Assembly: GCA_035379945.1 (NCBI GenBank)
Contig: DAOSWG010000007.1
Coordinates: forward strand, 9,098-73,097
Length of the DNA stretch: 64,000 nt
Source of the DNA: JAAYZB01 sp035379945
Lineage (GTDB): Bacteria > Bacillota_I > Bacilli_A > Izemoplasmatales > Hujiaoplasmataceae
Direction: 5' to 3'
The notes under the pieces were generated by a model. The model did no database searches. It worked only from the letters and a program-made list of their open reading frames with translations, and was not told where the DNA came from. Positions 51,043-60,603 of the stretch are shown here, in pieces. The translations under genes were made by a program, and so were the position numbers. Within the stretch, counting starts at the first letter, position 1, and the number at the start of each line of letters is the position of its first letter.

Positions 51043-54000
51043 TTATTCCGTCGGTTCTCCTAAGCCATTCATGAAGAGTTGATACATGGCTTCTTCCGCG
51101 GTAAGTCCGGAATCTGTCACATAATCGGAGATCCAATCGTTGATCTCGGTTTCCGTCATGTCTCCGCCGATCATATCATCCACGAGATCGTAGAAATCCT
51201 GATAATCGTAGGTGTAATACGGGTACATCATGTCGGGTGCCGTATAAGTCATGGTTTCGAATCCGCCTTCTTCGATTTCGCCAACCAAGCCCCGTACATA
51301 CAGATACGAAGAGAAGATGAGTTTGACGTTATCGGTTGTCAGGTTGTCCGGATCCATGGCTGCGATCAGATGGAAGTAAGCAGCGATCGAAGCGGCGTAT
51401 TGTTCATAGACATCCTGCAAATCGGCGATGTTTACTTCTCCCGTGTAGTTGAAATCGTATGTGATATCGAAGTATGCGTCGACAGCGTAATCGACCAGGG
51501 TGGTGTAATCAAGAGCGGTCGGAGTGTCTGTCAGGAAGATGTCGGCGATTTCGGATACGTAGACAATCATCATTGCGATCGAATTGTCATAACCCGCGAT
51601 ATTGCCGGCCGTGTCCATGATATCTCCGATTTCCGTGGTATCCAGCTGGATAAGCGCGGTGGAAAGCATTCCGAGGATGGTGACGAGGCGCGGATAATAC
51701 TTGTCGAATGTCGATCCGATGATCGTTAGCTGATCGCTGATCTCCGTCGGCGTCATTTCTCCTTCGGCAGTCCACTTGATCTCGAGAGCATCAAGAACGA
51801 AAGCCCTGATGTTGGCCTGATCGGTTGAATCGATTGTTGCCAGGAGGGTTGTCAGGATATTGGCTGCTTCCTGGGTATAATTGTAAATGTCCGAAGCGGA
51901 TATGGTTGCCGGATCGAATCCGTTATCCGGCATGCCGGAAAGATTCTGAATCAAAGCGATGAACATATCGATCGTCGCGTCGTCGGTCGCCGAGAGAAGA
52001 TTCTCGACTTCATCAAGCGCGATCATGATGACGTTCTTGACGAGTTCGTCTTTGCCGTCCGCCGTGTTGGCGAGATACTCGGACAGAACCGTCAGAAGTT
52101 CCATTTGGCCGTTCAGATCATCGATCTTTTCCGTCATCCATGTGATCTGGCTCTCATAGCTGAAGATGTTGCTAAGCTGATTTTCGTAACTGTATTGCAG
52201 GTTGTTCATCACAAAGATGTAAGCATCTGTCAGGTTGCTGGTGCTAGATACTTCGGACTGACTGCTTTCATAGGTCGGCAGGAAATCATAATATGCCATC
52301 CATTGATCCATTAGAGGCTGATATGCGGCCTGCTCATCCGGTGAAAGCGAATAGAACATGGAATTGTAACTATCCATAGCTCCCGGAGTTCCTATATAAT
52401 CTTCATACAGATACGTTTTCAGACCGTCATAGGTTCCCCAATCGAAGTATTCGTAATCCACGTCGTATTCCATGTACATGATCGTGTATTCACGCATCGA
52501 TTTTTCTTTCTGCAGGGTCCAGAAGTTCATGAACAGATCAACCTCTTCCGGACTCGCCATTCCCAGCATGCCGGTAAATTCGCCGGACAGGGAATCGATG
52601 GCGGCGTTTGCGTCCACGATCAATCCCTCATAAACAAGAATCTGGTTTTCGTAATAGGCAATGTCATTTTCCAATATTCCGCCGGTGGCGATTCTCAGAT
52701 CGATAACATACACAGCCATCTCATAGACGATGTCGGCGATTTCTTCCTTGGTATAGCCCATGTCATAGAACCAGTTGATCCAACTTTCCAGATCTGTATA
52801 GTTATTGATGCCGATTTCCATCTCCTGGGCATGGGTGGCAACCGATACAAAGAAGTAATACATGTCTTCTTCGTCTTCGAAGCCCATGATCACAAGCATG
52901 TCGGTGATGATGCCTTCGGCTTCGGTTTCGGATACGTCGAACATATGGGTGATGGCCTCAACCAAAGCGCCGTGGACATAAGTCGTGACGATCGGTTCAA
53001 GAGCGGTTTCGAATCCGTCGCTGAACATGGTGATGAAAGCTTGGACCCGGATGCCGATTTCCACATAAGAAGCCATTTGGGTCGGGCTCAGATTATCGGG
53101 ATCTCCCGCCGCGATGATACCGGCAAGAACGATGATCCTTTCGACATTGGCGGTGGCGGCAGCCTGGGTATCGGTCACTTCAGACGGCACAGCCTGGAAT
53201 TCGGTATCGATGTCATAGTAAACGACGATCAGATCGCTTAACAGTTGCGACACATCAAATGAATCGTCGCCGATAAGCGTATTGACCAAAACGGATACCT
53301 GATAAATCATATGAACGGGATATTCTCCGCCGATTTGGGTATCATTCTGTTCGTCATATTCGCTCATGAACGCGACGAAATCCATTACGGCTTCTCCTTT
53401 GACGAAATTCATGCTGTCAAGGAAAGTGAGAACGTTGTCGTATTCGCTGGCGAACATATTGACATATTGGGTGATCTTCGGAGTGATGGTGGCGATAAGG
53501 GCCGCCTTTTCAACCGATGTCAAATCATCCATGTTGTTGATGAATTGCGGCATGAGGTCTTCGGCAATTTCAATGATGTTGGCAAGCGAAGCGGTGGAAA
53601 GCATATTGGTCTGGACGATCTCCATCATGTCGACGAGACCGACAAGATAGGCCAGTGCGTCGGATGTGGTAATCGTCGAAGGATCGAATTCTTCGCCTTC
53701 CGAAATAAGGGTCGTGATCAGATTGAACAGATCGGCGTTCGGAGCGGTTGCGATCGCATCAAGCGAATCATAGAAAGCGATCACCAATATCTTGAGATTG
53801 TCCAGTCCGTCCTGGGTCTGCAGATACTGCTGCAATGTCTGGAACATCATGAACTGCTCTTCCATCCTAACCATCTCGTCCTGAACATTGGCGATATCTT
53901 GATATAGAGAATGATTGGTCCAATAAAGGTTTTCGATGCTCTGTTCCTGACTATACAGATACTGTACGACATTTTCGCCATATTGCGTATCTGTGAGTCC

Positions 54001-55176
54001 CGACAAATCGTTGGTAAGCGGAGTCGTGTATGCCCAATAGTGTTCGGAATAAGTACTAAAGGCATCAATGATCGGATCAAAAGCGTTTTGTTGATATTCC
54101 GTCAGCGAACTATAGTAATTATTGTATTCGGAAAGCGCGTTGGCGGCTTCTGTTTCCATTCCTTCTTGATACGAGAAATAAATATAGCTATCCATATAAT
54201 TTTGGAGATTATAATATTCGTCGCTGTATTCCCAATCGACGGAATAGAAATACGAATAATACATATTGTCGTAATTGATGTAATTGTAGAAATCGTCCAA
54301 AATATAAGAGAACAGCAACTGGCAATTGGCCGGATCGGACGTATAGAGAGTGCAATACAGGTTGACTGCCGTCTGGATATCCGTAATTGCGGCTTCGTTG
54401 ACGCTGATCTGGTTCTGATAACCGAGAATCTCGTCAGCGAAATCCTCTGGATCATAATTCTCGATCCACATACCGACGCCGTTTCTGATCAAGTTGATTG
54501 CGGTATCGGTTATGAGTTCCTTGTTGAATCCTGCCGCTTTTAACTGGGCATACCAGGTGGCGAATTCGGAGGAGCTGGTTATTGCCTGGAATGAAGTCAT
54601 CAGATCGGGAACTTCCGAAAGCAGATCATAAAGATGCTCTTCCGATGAAATTCCGATCATAGTCATGATCATGGCGATCTTGGCTTCGATTTCCGCATCG
54701 GACGATGCGGTGTCATCGGTCAAGTTTCTGATCAAAGTCAAAAGATCCGCATGATTAAATGTGCCGGTCGTAAACAGATAAGTTGCGACAAACTGTGCGC
54801 GGATTGTTGTGTCCTCGTTGACGTTAGTCAGAGCGTGATCCCATCCGGAGAACACATAACTGTAATAAGTTGTCGCTGCTTTTGTCGGAGGCGTCGGTGG
54901 TACTACTGACGCTCCTTTGTGAATAACGACTTCTGAAATCAAAACATCATTCCCATCAAGGAATCTAACCGTAACCGTTTCACCGGTATAAACGGTAGTC
55001 GTTGTGGAAGCTGTGGTTGACGCTGTCGTCGACACTGTGGTCGATCCTGTCGTCAAAGTTGTTGCAGAGGTGGTATTGGATGTTAAATTGGTCGTCGGCA
55101 ATGTATCGTTCCCGCAGGCGACCATGAACATACCGAATAACAGGAACAGCAACAAAGCAAAATACCTTCGTTTCAT
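51043..55176 (-). CDS. Giant surface lipoprotein with an internally duplicated ~590-residue helical module
   Basis: 1377 residues. A signal peptide ends in lipobox FMVAC (Cys21), then a Thr-rich linker (~25-62). An InlB/Flg_new-type beta repeat (~67-130: VTVRFLDGNDVLISEVVI, YVFSGWDHALTNVNEDT) follows. The rest is a helical, acidic, Tyr- and Met-rich region made of two related modules (~143-727 and ~735-1312) plus the start of a third (~1325-1372). Anchors repeat at 583-592 residue spacing: SSEEHLYDLL/DEEDMYYFF/AEEAMYQLF, EFDPSTITTSDA/GFDPATISASDI, AAGDPDNLSP/AAMDPDNLTT. No enzyme motif and no sortase signal are seen. It presumably stands on the outer face of the membrane; its role is unknown. 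ATGGAGGAATGAC precedes the ATG. Confidence 0.85.
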   Translation of the reverse strand: MKRRYFALLLFLLFGMFMVACGNDTLPTTNLTSNTTSATTLTTGSTTVSTTASTTASTTTTVYTGETVTVRFLDGNDVLISEVVIHKGASVVPPTPPTKAATTYYSYVFSGWDHALTNVNEDTTIRAQFVATYLFTTGTFNHADLLTLIRNLTDDTASSDAEIEAKIAMIMTMIGISSEEHLYDLLSEVPDLMTSFQAITSSSEFATWYAQLKAAGFNKELITDTAINLIRNGVGMWIENYDPEDFADEILGYQNQISVNEAAITDIQTAVNLYCTLYTSDPANCQLLFSYILDDFYNYINYDNMYYSYFYSVDWEYSDEYYNLQNYMDSYIYFSYQEGMETEAANALSEYNNYYSSLTEYQQNAFDPIIDAFSTYSEHYWAYTTPLTNDLSGLTDTQYGENVVQYLYSQEQSIENLYWTNHSLYQDIANVQDEMVRMEEQFMMFQTLQQYLQTQDGLDNLKILVIAFYDSLDAIATAPNADLFNLITTLISEGEEFDPSTITTSDALAYLVGLVDMMEIVQTNMLSTASLANIIEIAEDLMPQFINNMDDLTSVEKAALIATITPKITQYVNMFASEYDNVLTFLDSMNFVKGEAVMDFVAFMSEYDEQNDTQIGGEYPVHMIYQVSVLVNTLIGDDSFDVSQLLSDLIVVYYDIDTEFQAVPSEVTDTQAAATANVERIIVLAGIIAAGDPDNLSPTQMASYVEIGIRVQAFITMFSDGFETALEPIVTTYVHGALVEAITHMFDVSETEAEGIITDMLVIMGFEDEEDMYYFFVSVATHAQEMEIGINNYTDLESWINWFYDMGYTKEEIADIVYEMAVYVIDLRIATGGILENDIAYYENQILVYEGLIVDANAAIDSLSGEFTGMLGMASPEEVDLFMNFWTLQKEKSMREYTIMYMEYDVDYEYFDWGTYDGLKTYLYEDYIGTPGAMDSYNSMFYSLSPDEQAAYQPLMDQWMAYYDFLPTYESSQSEVSSTSNLTDAYIFVMNNLQYSYENQLSNIFSYESQITWMTEKIDDLNGQMELLTVLSEYLANTADGKDELVKNVIMIALDEVENLLSATDDATIDMFIALIQNLSGMPDNGFDPATISASDIYNYTQEAANILTTLLATIDSTDQANIRAFVLDALEIKWTAEGEMTPTEISDQLTIIGSTFDKYYPRLVTILGMLSTALIQLDTTEIGDIMDTAGNIAGYDNSIAMMIVYVSEIADIFLTDTPTALDYTTLVDYAVDAYFDITYDFNYTGEVNIADLQDVYEQYAASIAAYFHLIAAMDPDNLTTDNVKLIFSSYLYVRGLVGEIEEGGFETMTYTAPDMMYPYYTYDYQDFYDLVDDMIGGDMTETEINDWISDYVTDSGLTAEEAMYQLFMNGLGEPTE
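51061..51204 (-). repeat. Partial third copy of the lipoprotein module
   Basis: Encodes residues ~1325-1372 (YQDFYDLVDDMIGG, SGLTAEEAMYQLF). These align with the first ~48 residues of modules 1 and 2. Confidence 0.55.
51241..52974 (-). repeat. Lipoprotein module, copy 2
   Basis: Encodes residues ~735-1312. It shares ordered motifs with copy 1 (DEEDMYYFF, YYENQILVYEG, GFDPATISASDI, AAMDPDNLTT) but has diverged strongly at the sequence level. Confidence 0.65.
52996..54750 (-). repeat. Lipoprotein module, copy 1
   Basis: Encodes residues ~143-727, with motifs SSEEHLYDLL, GYQNQISVNEA, EFDPSTITTSDA and AAGDPDNLSP in the same order as copy 2. Confidence 0.65.
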
Positions 55177-55294
55177 TTTGTCATTCCTCCATTCTTTTTG
55201 TTTTGAAATTAAAATATTATCTATTATAAAATGAATATATCACAAAGAAAGAAAAAAATCCATATTTCGCGAGATTTTTCATTTGATGAAAAAT

Positions 55295-55322
55295 AAAAAC
55301 GCGGCTTTATAACCGCGTTTTT
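55295..55322 (-). terminator. Intrinsic terminator after the beta-propeller lipoprotein gene
   Basis: AAAACGCGG/CCGCGTTTT with an 8-nt loop, followed by T on the minus strand. Confidence 0.88.
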
Positions 55323-55340
55323 GTCTATAGTGGCTTTTAT

Positions 55341-57323
55341 TCAGTCGTAAAATCCGTAATAAGGGTAATACTGGCCGTCTTCCGAATGGAAATAATTAGT
55401 GACATCGAGAGTGAATCCGGACGCCATATCGTATTTTCGGATCTGGTTATAGGAAACCGTATAGATATAATTCTCGATCATCACGGTTCTTTCGATCGAA
55501 TCGTAATGGTACCAGTATGTATGGGACGTGTCGTCCATATGCGTCAATCTGGTGATAAATTCCAAATCTCCGGCGTAATAAACTTTGAAAACATAAACAC
55601 TCTGGAGACTTGCGTACCAATCGGAATAATATTCGTAGACCGGGATCGTCACATACATGTAATCGGCGCCTTCCGGTTCGTAACTCACAAAGGCCTTATG
55701 GTCGTAAGTGACCGGCGAATAACTGTAATCGCCTTCGACAAAGTAAGTTTCAAGATTGATTGTTTCGTCTCCCGACACGTCATATAGAGCGACTTTGACT
55801 CCGGTGAAATGCGTGAATCCGTTTTCGGTCACAGCCTGACGACCGATGCCTAAAAGCAGATTGTCTCCGATTTCATGAAGATAATCCGATACTCCTTCTT
55901 CATACAACTCGTCGACGATTTCCGGATTTTCCGGATCAGACAGATCGAGTTTGTACAAAGGATCGGTATTCACGAAAGTTACGACATAAGCAATATTGCC
56001 GCTGTATCTGACGGCATAGATCCTTTCGTTCGGTTTCCCGAGTCCGGTCAAAACCGATACGGGTTCGATCTCGCCTTCGGTGGTGGCGTCAAAAATCGCC
56101 AATTGGTTGGTAATCGTGGATGTGGAGTAATCTTCGCTATACACATATCCCGTGGTGGCGATTCGGAAATAACCGTCATATTCATCCATTGAGAATTGAT
56201 TCAAGGGATATCCGTTGATTTTGGCAACGGCCTCGTATTCCAGTTTGCCGTCTTCCACTCCGAAACGGATGACATATGTCCAGTATTGGAAATACCAGTT
56301 CGAAAAGACCGTTTCATCGTTGCTCGCATCGGTTAAAAATACTTGGGTGTAGCTGTATCTGTAGCAGACCACGTAAAGATTGTCAAGACTCATGTAAAGG
56401 TCGGAACTGCTGCCGAGATAAGCGTTGACATCGGCCTGTTCATCGTTATCCACGGAAAATGTCGCCAGGAGCATGTAAGAGATATAGTAATTGTTTCCCG
56501 GCATGTAATAGATATGGTCGATTGGCAGATCAATCGCTTTGTCGGATGCAGCATCGTCATAAAAAACAGGGAAATAATCGTCTTCGTCGTATCCATATCT
56601 GCCGGCATAGTTTTCCATCATCAGATAACAGACATCGTCGATCATCCGGCTGTCGTTAAGATAGCTTCTCTCGAAAAACAGATTGCGGGTCACCGTAACG
56701 TTTTCCTTGTCGGAAATATCGAATACGATGACTCTGGTTCCGTAATTGTTCAGGTAAACATAGGATGATCCATCGGTATCGGAATCCGAAGCACCGGAGG
56801 TGACTGTGGTTGTTTCATCTTCGATCATGTAATTGATGTAGTAATATTCGTGCATAAGCACCACCACGGAATCACCGTACTTGTAAAGTCCGTAAGCGTA
56901 CCCGTAATCGTTTGTGAAGACATAGACGAATTCCAAAGTGTTGGCATCGACAATATAAAATCCGTTGTCTGACAGCACATAGATATAATATCCGTCGGTC
57001 AGAATTCTGTCGGCTTCGGATACGCCGTTGACCTGGTTGTTGGTCTCGCTGTAGTTGACATCATCCGTACTATCGCTTTGTGCGGTGGTAGTTGTCATTA
57101 TATCGCTTTCCAGGGCGGCGGAATTGGAATCCATGGTTCGATAATATAATGTGTCTTCTTCGTAATAGGAATCAAGATAATCCTTCAGCTGATCGTAACT
57201 TTCAAACTGTCCGACTCCTTCGACGCTGTCGAAATCGACGGCTTCCCATCCGTTGCTTTTCTGGCAGCCGGCCAATCCGATTAAAAGCAGGACGAGCAAG
57301 GCGCCGGTCAATATTTTTTTCAT
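55341..57323 (-). CDS. Beta-propeller-domain lipoprotein
   Basis: 660 residues. Signal peptide with lipobox LAGC (Cys20). The mature part has the hallmark of the secreted 'beta propeller domain' family: YSETNNQVNGVSEADRILTD then GYYIYVL. Repeated blade-like stretches follow (YIVDANTLEFVYVFTN, RVIVFDISDKENVTVTR, LAIFDATTEGEIEP, YKLDLSDPENPEIVDELY). A long, very acidic insertion with DDETTT/SGASDSDTDGSS lies near 160-185. The protein is acidic and rich in Tyr. The fold suggests a binding role outside the cell; the ligand is unknown. GGGAGGTAAGAACG precedes the ATG. It is followed by the giant lipoprotein gene but separated from it by a terminator. Confidence 0.85.
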   Translation of the reverse strand: MKKILTGALLVLLLIGLAGCQKSNGWEAVDFDSVEGVGQFESYDQLKDYLDSYYEEDTLYYRTMDSNSAALESDIMTTTTAQSDSTDDVNYSETNNQVNGVSEADRILTDGYYIYVLSDNGFYIVDANTLEFVYVFTNDYGYAYGLYKYGDSVVVLMHEYYYINYMIEDETTTVTSGASDSDTDGSSYVYLNNYGTRVIVFDISDKENVTVTRNLFFERSYLNDSRMIDDVCYLMMENYAGRYGYDEDDYFPVFYDDAASDKAIDLPIDHIYYMPGNNYYISYMLLATFSVDNDEQADVNAYLGSSSDLYMSLDNLYVVCYRYSYTQVFLTDASNDETVFSNWYFQYWTYVIRFGVEDGKLEYEAVAKINGYPLNQFSMDEYDGYFRIATTGYVYSEDYSTSTITNQLAIFDATTEGEIEPVSVLTGLGKPNERIYAVRYSGNIAYVVTFVNTDPLYKLDLSDPENPEIVDELYEEGVSDYLHEIGDNLLLGIGRQAVTENGFTHFTGVKVALYDVSGDETINLETYFVEGDYSYSPVTYDHKAFVSYEPEGADYMYVTIPVYEYYSDWYASLQSVYVFKVYYAGDLEFITRLTHMDDTSHTYWYHYDSIERTVMIENYIYTVSYNQIRKYDMASGFTLDVTNYFHSEDGQYYPYYGFYD

Positions 57324-57391
57324 ATCGTTCTTACCTCCCGATTCATCAATATAAACAAAGAGGCGGAAACATTTGTTGGTTTATTGTGAGA

Positions 57392-59170
57392 TTATTCCGT
57401 CAATCTGATGAATTCTTCGATATCTTCTTCCAGAAGTTTCAGCGAAGACACCCAGAACTCTTTTTTGGTCATGTCGATTCCGGCGATCTTGGCAGCGTCT
57501 TCCACCGTGTTCTTTCCGGTCGCAGCCAATAAGGAATCATACATCATGACAAATTTTTCCTTGTCTTTCAGATATTCGGCATAAAGTCCCTTGGCGAACA
57601 GAAGACCGAAGGCATACGGGAAATTGTAGAAACTGAGGTTGCCGGAATAGTAATGGCTCTTGCAAAGCCACATGTAGGGATGGAGAAGTTCGGGATCGAG
57701 TCCGTCTCCATAGGTTTTTCTTTGGGCGTCCAGCATCATTTCCTTGAGTTCGTTCTCGTCGAAAATGGTTTCCTTGCGGCCTTCGAACAGGTTCTTTTCA
57801 AAGATGAAACGGCTCATGATGTCGACGATCACCTGGGTGTAATCCTGAATCGACGATTCCAACAGATTGATCTTTTCGTCTTTGGATACGGCATCCTTGA
57901 GCGCCGCTTTGTTCACGATGGTTTCGCAGAAGGTGGAAGCTGTTTCCGCCACTGGCATCGTATATTCGGAATTGAGGATGGATTCGCCGAAAATGCATTC
58001 GCCATGGTAAGCGTGTCCGAGTTCGTGCGCCAGGGTGATGACATCGCCGAAAACTCCGGTGAAATTCGACAAAACCCGGCTTTCGCCGATCGGATGGATG
58101 TTGGAACAGAAAGCGCCGCCGACCTTGCCTTTTTTCGGCAAATAATCGATCCAACCTTCTTCAAACGCCCGTTTGGCCATATTGTAAAGCCGCTCGTTGA
58201 AAGTCCGGAAATTTCTCAGGATGTATTCCTGCGCTTCGGGGATCGTGAAAGTCTTCTCGCTTTTTCCCATGGGAGCGAAAATATCATAGAAAGGCAATCC
58301 GTTCTTGTGTCCTAACAATTCGCCTTTGCGTTTCAGATATTTACGGAAAATCGGAAGATACTCTTCCATGGCTTCCATCATCACGTCAAGGGTCGCTCTT
58401 TGCATCCGGCTCTTTGCCAAGGCTTCCGCCAAAGCCGATTCGTAGCCGTGGGCTGCGGAAAGGACATTGACTTCACCTTTGATTGCGTTGATGGCAAATG
58501 CCACCGGTTTATCGATCTTTTCATAGGCTTTCAGTTCCGCACGAAAGGCGTTTTCCCTGACTTTGGGATCTTTTTCATAAGCCAGGTTTCTGACCTGGGA
58601 AAGCGTAATCTCCTTGCCTTCGTAGTCGACGGCGACCGTCGAAGTCAATAAAGCCTGGAGTCTTTCCCATGCCGTCGAACCAGACGGTTTCAGCTGGGCT
58701 AACAGAGCTTCGGTCTTGTCATCTAAAAGATGCGAGGCGTTTTCCCTGATTTCCTTTAACATGAATTCGTGTTCTTTCAGAAAAGGATCCGCTTCGATAG
58801 CTTCGTCAAGTTCGGGAAAATTCCGGATCCACTTGGCGGAAGCGGCGAGTACGGCAGCCGTTTCGGCAAGTTTCACATGGAGCCGGTTTTCGCTTTTGGC
58901 GGCCTGTTGGTCGGTAGAATCGGTAGCTCCCTGCAACCCGGCGTAATTCATGAGTTTGATGGCAAGCACGGTAATTTCGATGTTGAGTTCGAGATAGCTT
59001 TTCAGTTTGGACACTTTCTCGTCATAGTTGGCAAAATCCGCCTGTTTCGCTTTGATCCTGTCAACCAGATTTTCCAAAGCCAGATTGTCATCTGCGAATT
59101 TTTTGGAATCGAATGACGTGTATAGTTTGTCAAGATTCCAGGTGTAGTTTCTTAATTCTTCCATTTTCAA
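57392..59170 (-). CDS. pepF: Oligoendopeptidase F (M3 zinc peptidase)
   Basis: About 592 residues. Cytosolic peptidase for oligopeptides. The zinc motif LAHELGHAYHG (HExxH) and the downstream Glu in the MPVAETASTFCETIV region are intact. The N-terminal helical part (RNYTWNLDKLYTSFDS) and the C-terminal HPYMWLCKSHYYSGNLSFYNFPYAFG are typical of PepF. The start could be TTG 59170, six bases after GGAG, or ATG 59164, twelve bases after it; TTG is favoured by spacing. The frame continues upstream without a stop into an acetyltransferase-like tail. Confidence 0.93.
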   Translation of the reverse strand: MKMEELRNYTWNLDKLYTSFDSKKFADDNLALENLVDRIKAKQADFANYDEKVSKLKSYLELNIEITVLAIKLMNYAGLQGATDSTDQQAAKSENRLHVKLAETAAVLAASAKWIRNFPELDEAIEADPFLKEHEFMLKEIRENASHLLDDKTEALLAQLKPSGSTAWERLQALLTSTVAVDYEGKEITLSQVRNLAYEKDPKVRENAFRAELKAYEKIDKPVAFAINAIKGEVNVLSAAHGYESALAEALAKSRMQRATLDVMMEAMEEYLPIFRKYLKRKGELLGHKNGLPFYDIFAPMGKSEKTFTIPEAQEYILRNFRTFNERLYNMAKRAFEEGWIDYLPKKGKVGGAFCSNIHPIGESRVLSNFTGVFGDVITLAHELGHAYHGECIFGESILNSEYTMPVAETASTFCETIVNKAALKDAVSKDEKINLLESSIQDYTQVIVDIMSRFIFEKNLFEGRKETIFDENELKEMMLDAQRKTYGDGLDPELLHPYMWLCKSHYYSGNLSFYNFPYAFGLLFAKGLYAEYLKDKEKFVMMYDSLLAATGKNTVEDAAKIAGIDMTKKEFWVSSLKLLEEDIEEFIRLTE

Positions 59171-59275
59171 ATAGCTCTCCTTTGTCAATTTATAGCTTTT
59201 GGAGGTTTGAATGTCCCCCGTTGATGTCTTATATTCGATGATATTCTCGTAAATAAACCCGCATTTCTCGATGAC
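59171..59275 (-). CDS. C-terminal fragment of a GNAT-like acetyltransferase, 5' part in the gap
   Basis: 35 residues after the gap: VIEKCGFIYENIIEYKTS, then KSYKLTKESY. This matches the end of RimJ-like GNAT proteins (xxEKCGFxxE...YxLTxxEY). No stop codon separates it from the pepF start, so it is either fused to pepF, read through, or affected by an assembly error near the gap. Too short for a firm call. Confidence 0.45.
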
Positions 59276-59375
59276 NNNNNNNNNNNNNNNNNNNNNNNNN
59301 NNNNNNNNNNNNNNNNNNNNNNNNNNNNNNNNNNNNNNNNNNNNNNNNNNNNNNNNNNNNNNNNNNNNNNNNNNN
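59276..59375. other. Assembly gap (100 N)
   Basis: Exactly 100 N, a conventional scaffold gap of unknown true length. It removes the 3' end of thiI and the 5' part of the GNAT-like gene. Confidence 0.98.
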
Positions 59376-60514
59376 ACGGCCTCTTCGATCATCGGACGAT
59401 AATCGAAGCTTTCCTCATATTTGACGGCCGCCGCCACCGACGGTCTGATCACCGGGCTTTTCGGAATATATACGGTGCAACAATCCGAAAACGGCCGGTT
59501 TGATATCTCCAGAGTCCCGATTTTTCTCGCTACCTCCATTATTTCCATCTTGTCGTAGGTCGAAAGCGGTCTGATCACGAGATCATCGATCGCTTCTTGG
59601 ATTGTCGCCAGACTTTCCGGTGTCTGCGAAGCCACCTGGCCGATCGAATCTCCGGTGATGATTGCCAGCGATCCGGTTTTTTCCTTGATTCCCGATGCGA
59701 TTCTGACCATCATCCTCCGCATGATCGTAATAATGTAGCTTTCCGGAACTGAAGCGATGATTTTCTCGTGGATCGCGGTAAAGGGAACAAAATTAAGCCG
59801 GATTTCGTCATGAGGCGCATAGCGGGATAAAATTTCCGCCAGATCGATGACTTTCTGTGCTGATTCGATCGATGTCATCGGCGTCGATTCAAAATGGACA
59901 AGTTCGACCTGAAATCCTTTTTTCATCGCTAAGAAAGAGGCGACGGGAGAATCGATGCCACCGGATAGTAGCACCACCGCCTTGCCGGCGATCGGAATCG
60001 GAAATCCCCCCAGTCCCTTGATCTGATCGGTGAAAAGGTAGGCTCCTTCTTTGCGGATTTCGATCGTCAGAGTCAATTTCGGATTATGGACATCAACGAT
60101 CAGATTCGACATTTCGGAAAGGATCATTCCCGACAACACCTTGGAAATATCAGGACTTTGCATGGGATAGGTTTTATCCACTCGTTTCGTTTCCACCTTG
60201 AAAGTGATTTCTTGTCCTTTGGTGTCCTCCGTGAGCAGTTCTATCGCCAAAGCGGCGATTTCATCAAAATCTACCTGGCACTTAGACATCAGGCTATATG
60301 AATAAAGACCTGTCACATAACCCAGCTGTCTTATGACAATGTCCAAAGGCGCATCGTTCAGATGCACATAGGCGCGGTCGTGGCAGAATTCCAAGCCGAC
60401 CGAAAGACCGGCGAGTTTTTCCTTGATCAGCCGGTTGACCGCGTCCATAAAACTGTTGCGGTTCCTGCCTTTTAAGATCAGATCACCGTATCTTATCATC
60501 AACAAATCTTTCAT
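59376..60514 (-). CDS. thiI: tRNA 4-thiouridine synthase ThiI, 3' end in the gap
   Basis: 379 codons are visible of about 390-400. The protein transfers sulfur to U8 of tRNA and to ThiS for thiamin. N-terminal ferredoxin-like and THUMP domains (~1-165) are followed by the PP-loop VVLLSGGIDSPVASFLAMKKG (SGGIDS at 184-189), then TGDSIGQVASQTPESL and RPFSDCCTVYIPK. No rhodanese domain is seen before the gap; this fits the short Firmicutes type. ACGAGG precedes the ATG 60514. It is divergent from the msr gene. Confidence 0.95.
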
Positions 60515-60557
60515 GGCTCATACCTCGTTTCGTTCACCTACTATTTTATCATACATC

Positions 60558-60586
60558 TTGTCAAAAAACCTGGCCTATTTTATAAT
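60558..60586 (+). promoter_or_regulatory. Promoter of the free-Met sulfoxide reductase gene
   Basis: TTGTCA (60558-60563), a 17-bp spacer and TATAAT (60581-60586). Confidence 0.85.
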
Positions 60587-60603
60587 GGTCGGAGGTGATG
60601 GAT

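Noticed and set aside
54990..55100. Thr-codon-rich tract that looks like a short tandem repeat
   Set aside because: It encodes the Thr-rich linker after the lipobox. The same composition occurs in the other lipoproteins at 10500 and 62700, so it is protein composition rather than a mobile or CRISPR repeat.
57392..60514. A 1040-codon open frame spanning thiI, the gap and pepF
   Set aside because: The frame only joins because 100 N are read as codons. ThiI and PepF are separate known enzymes, each with its own start.
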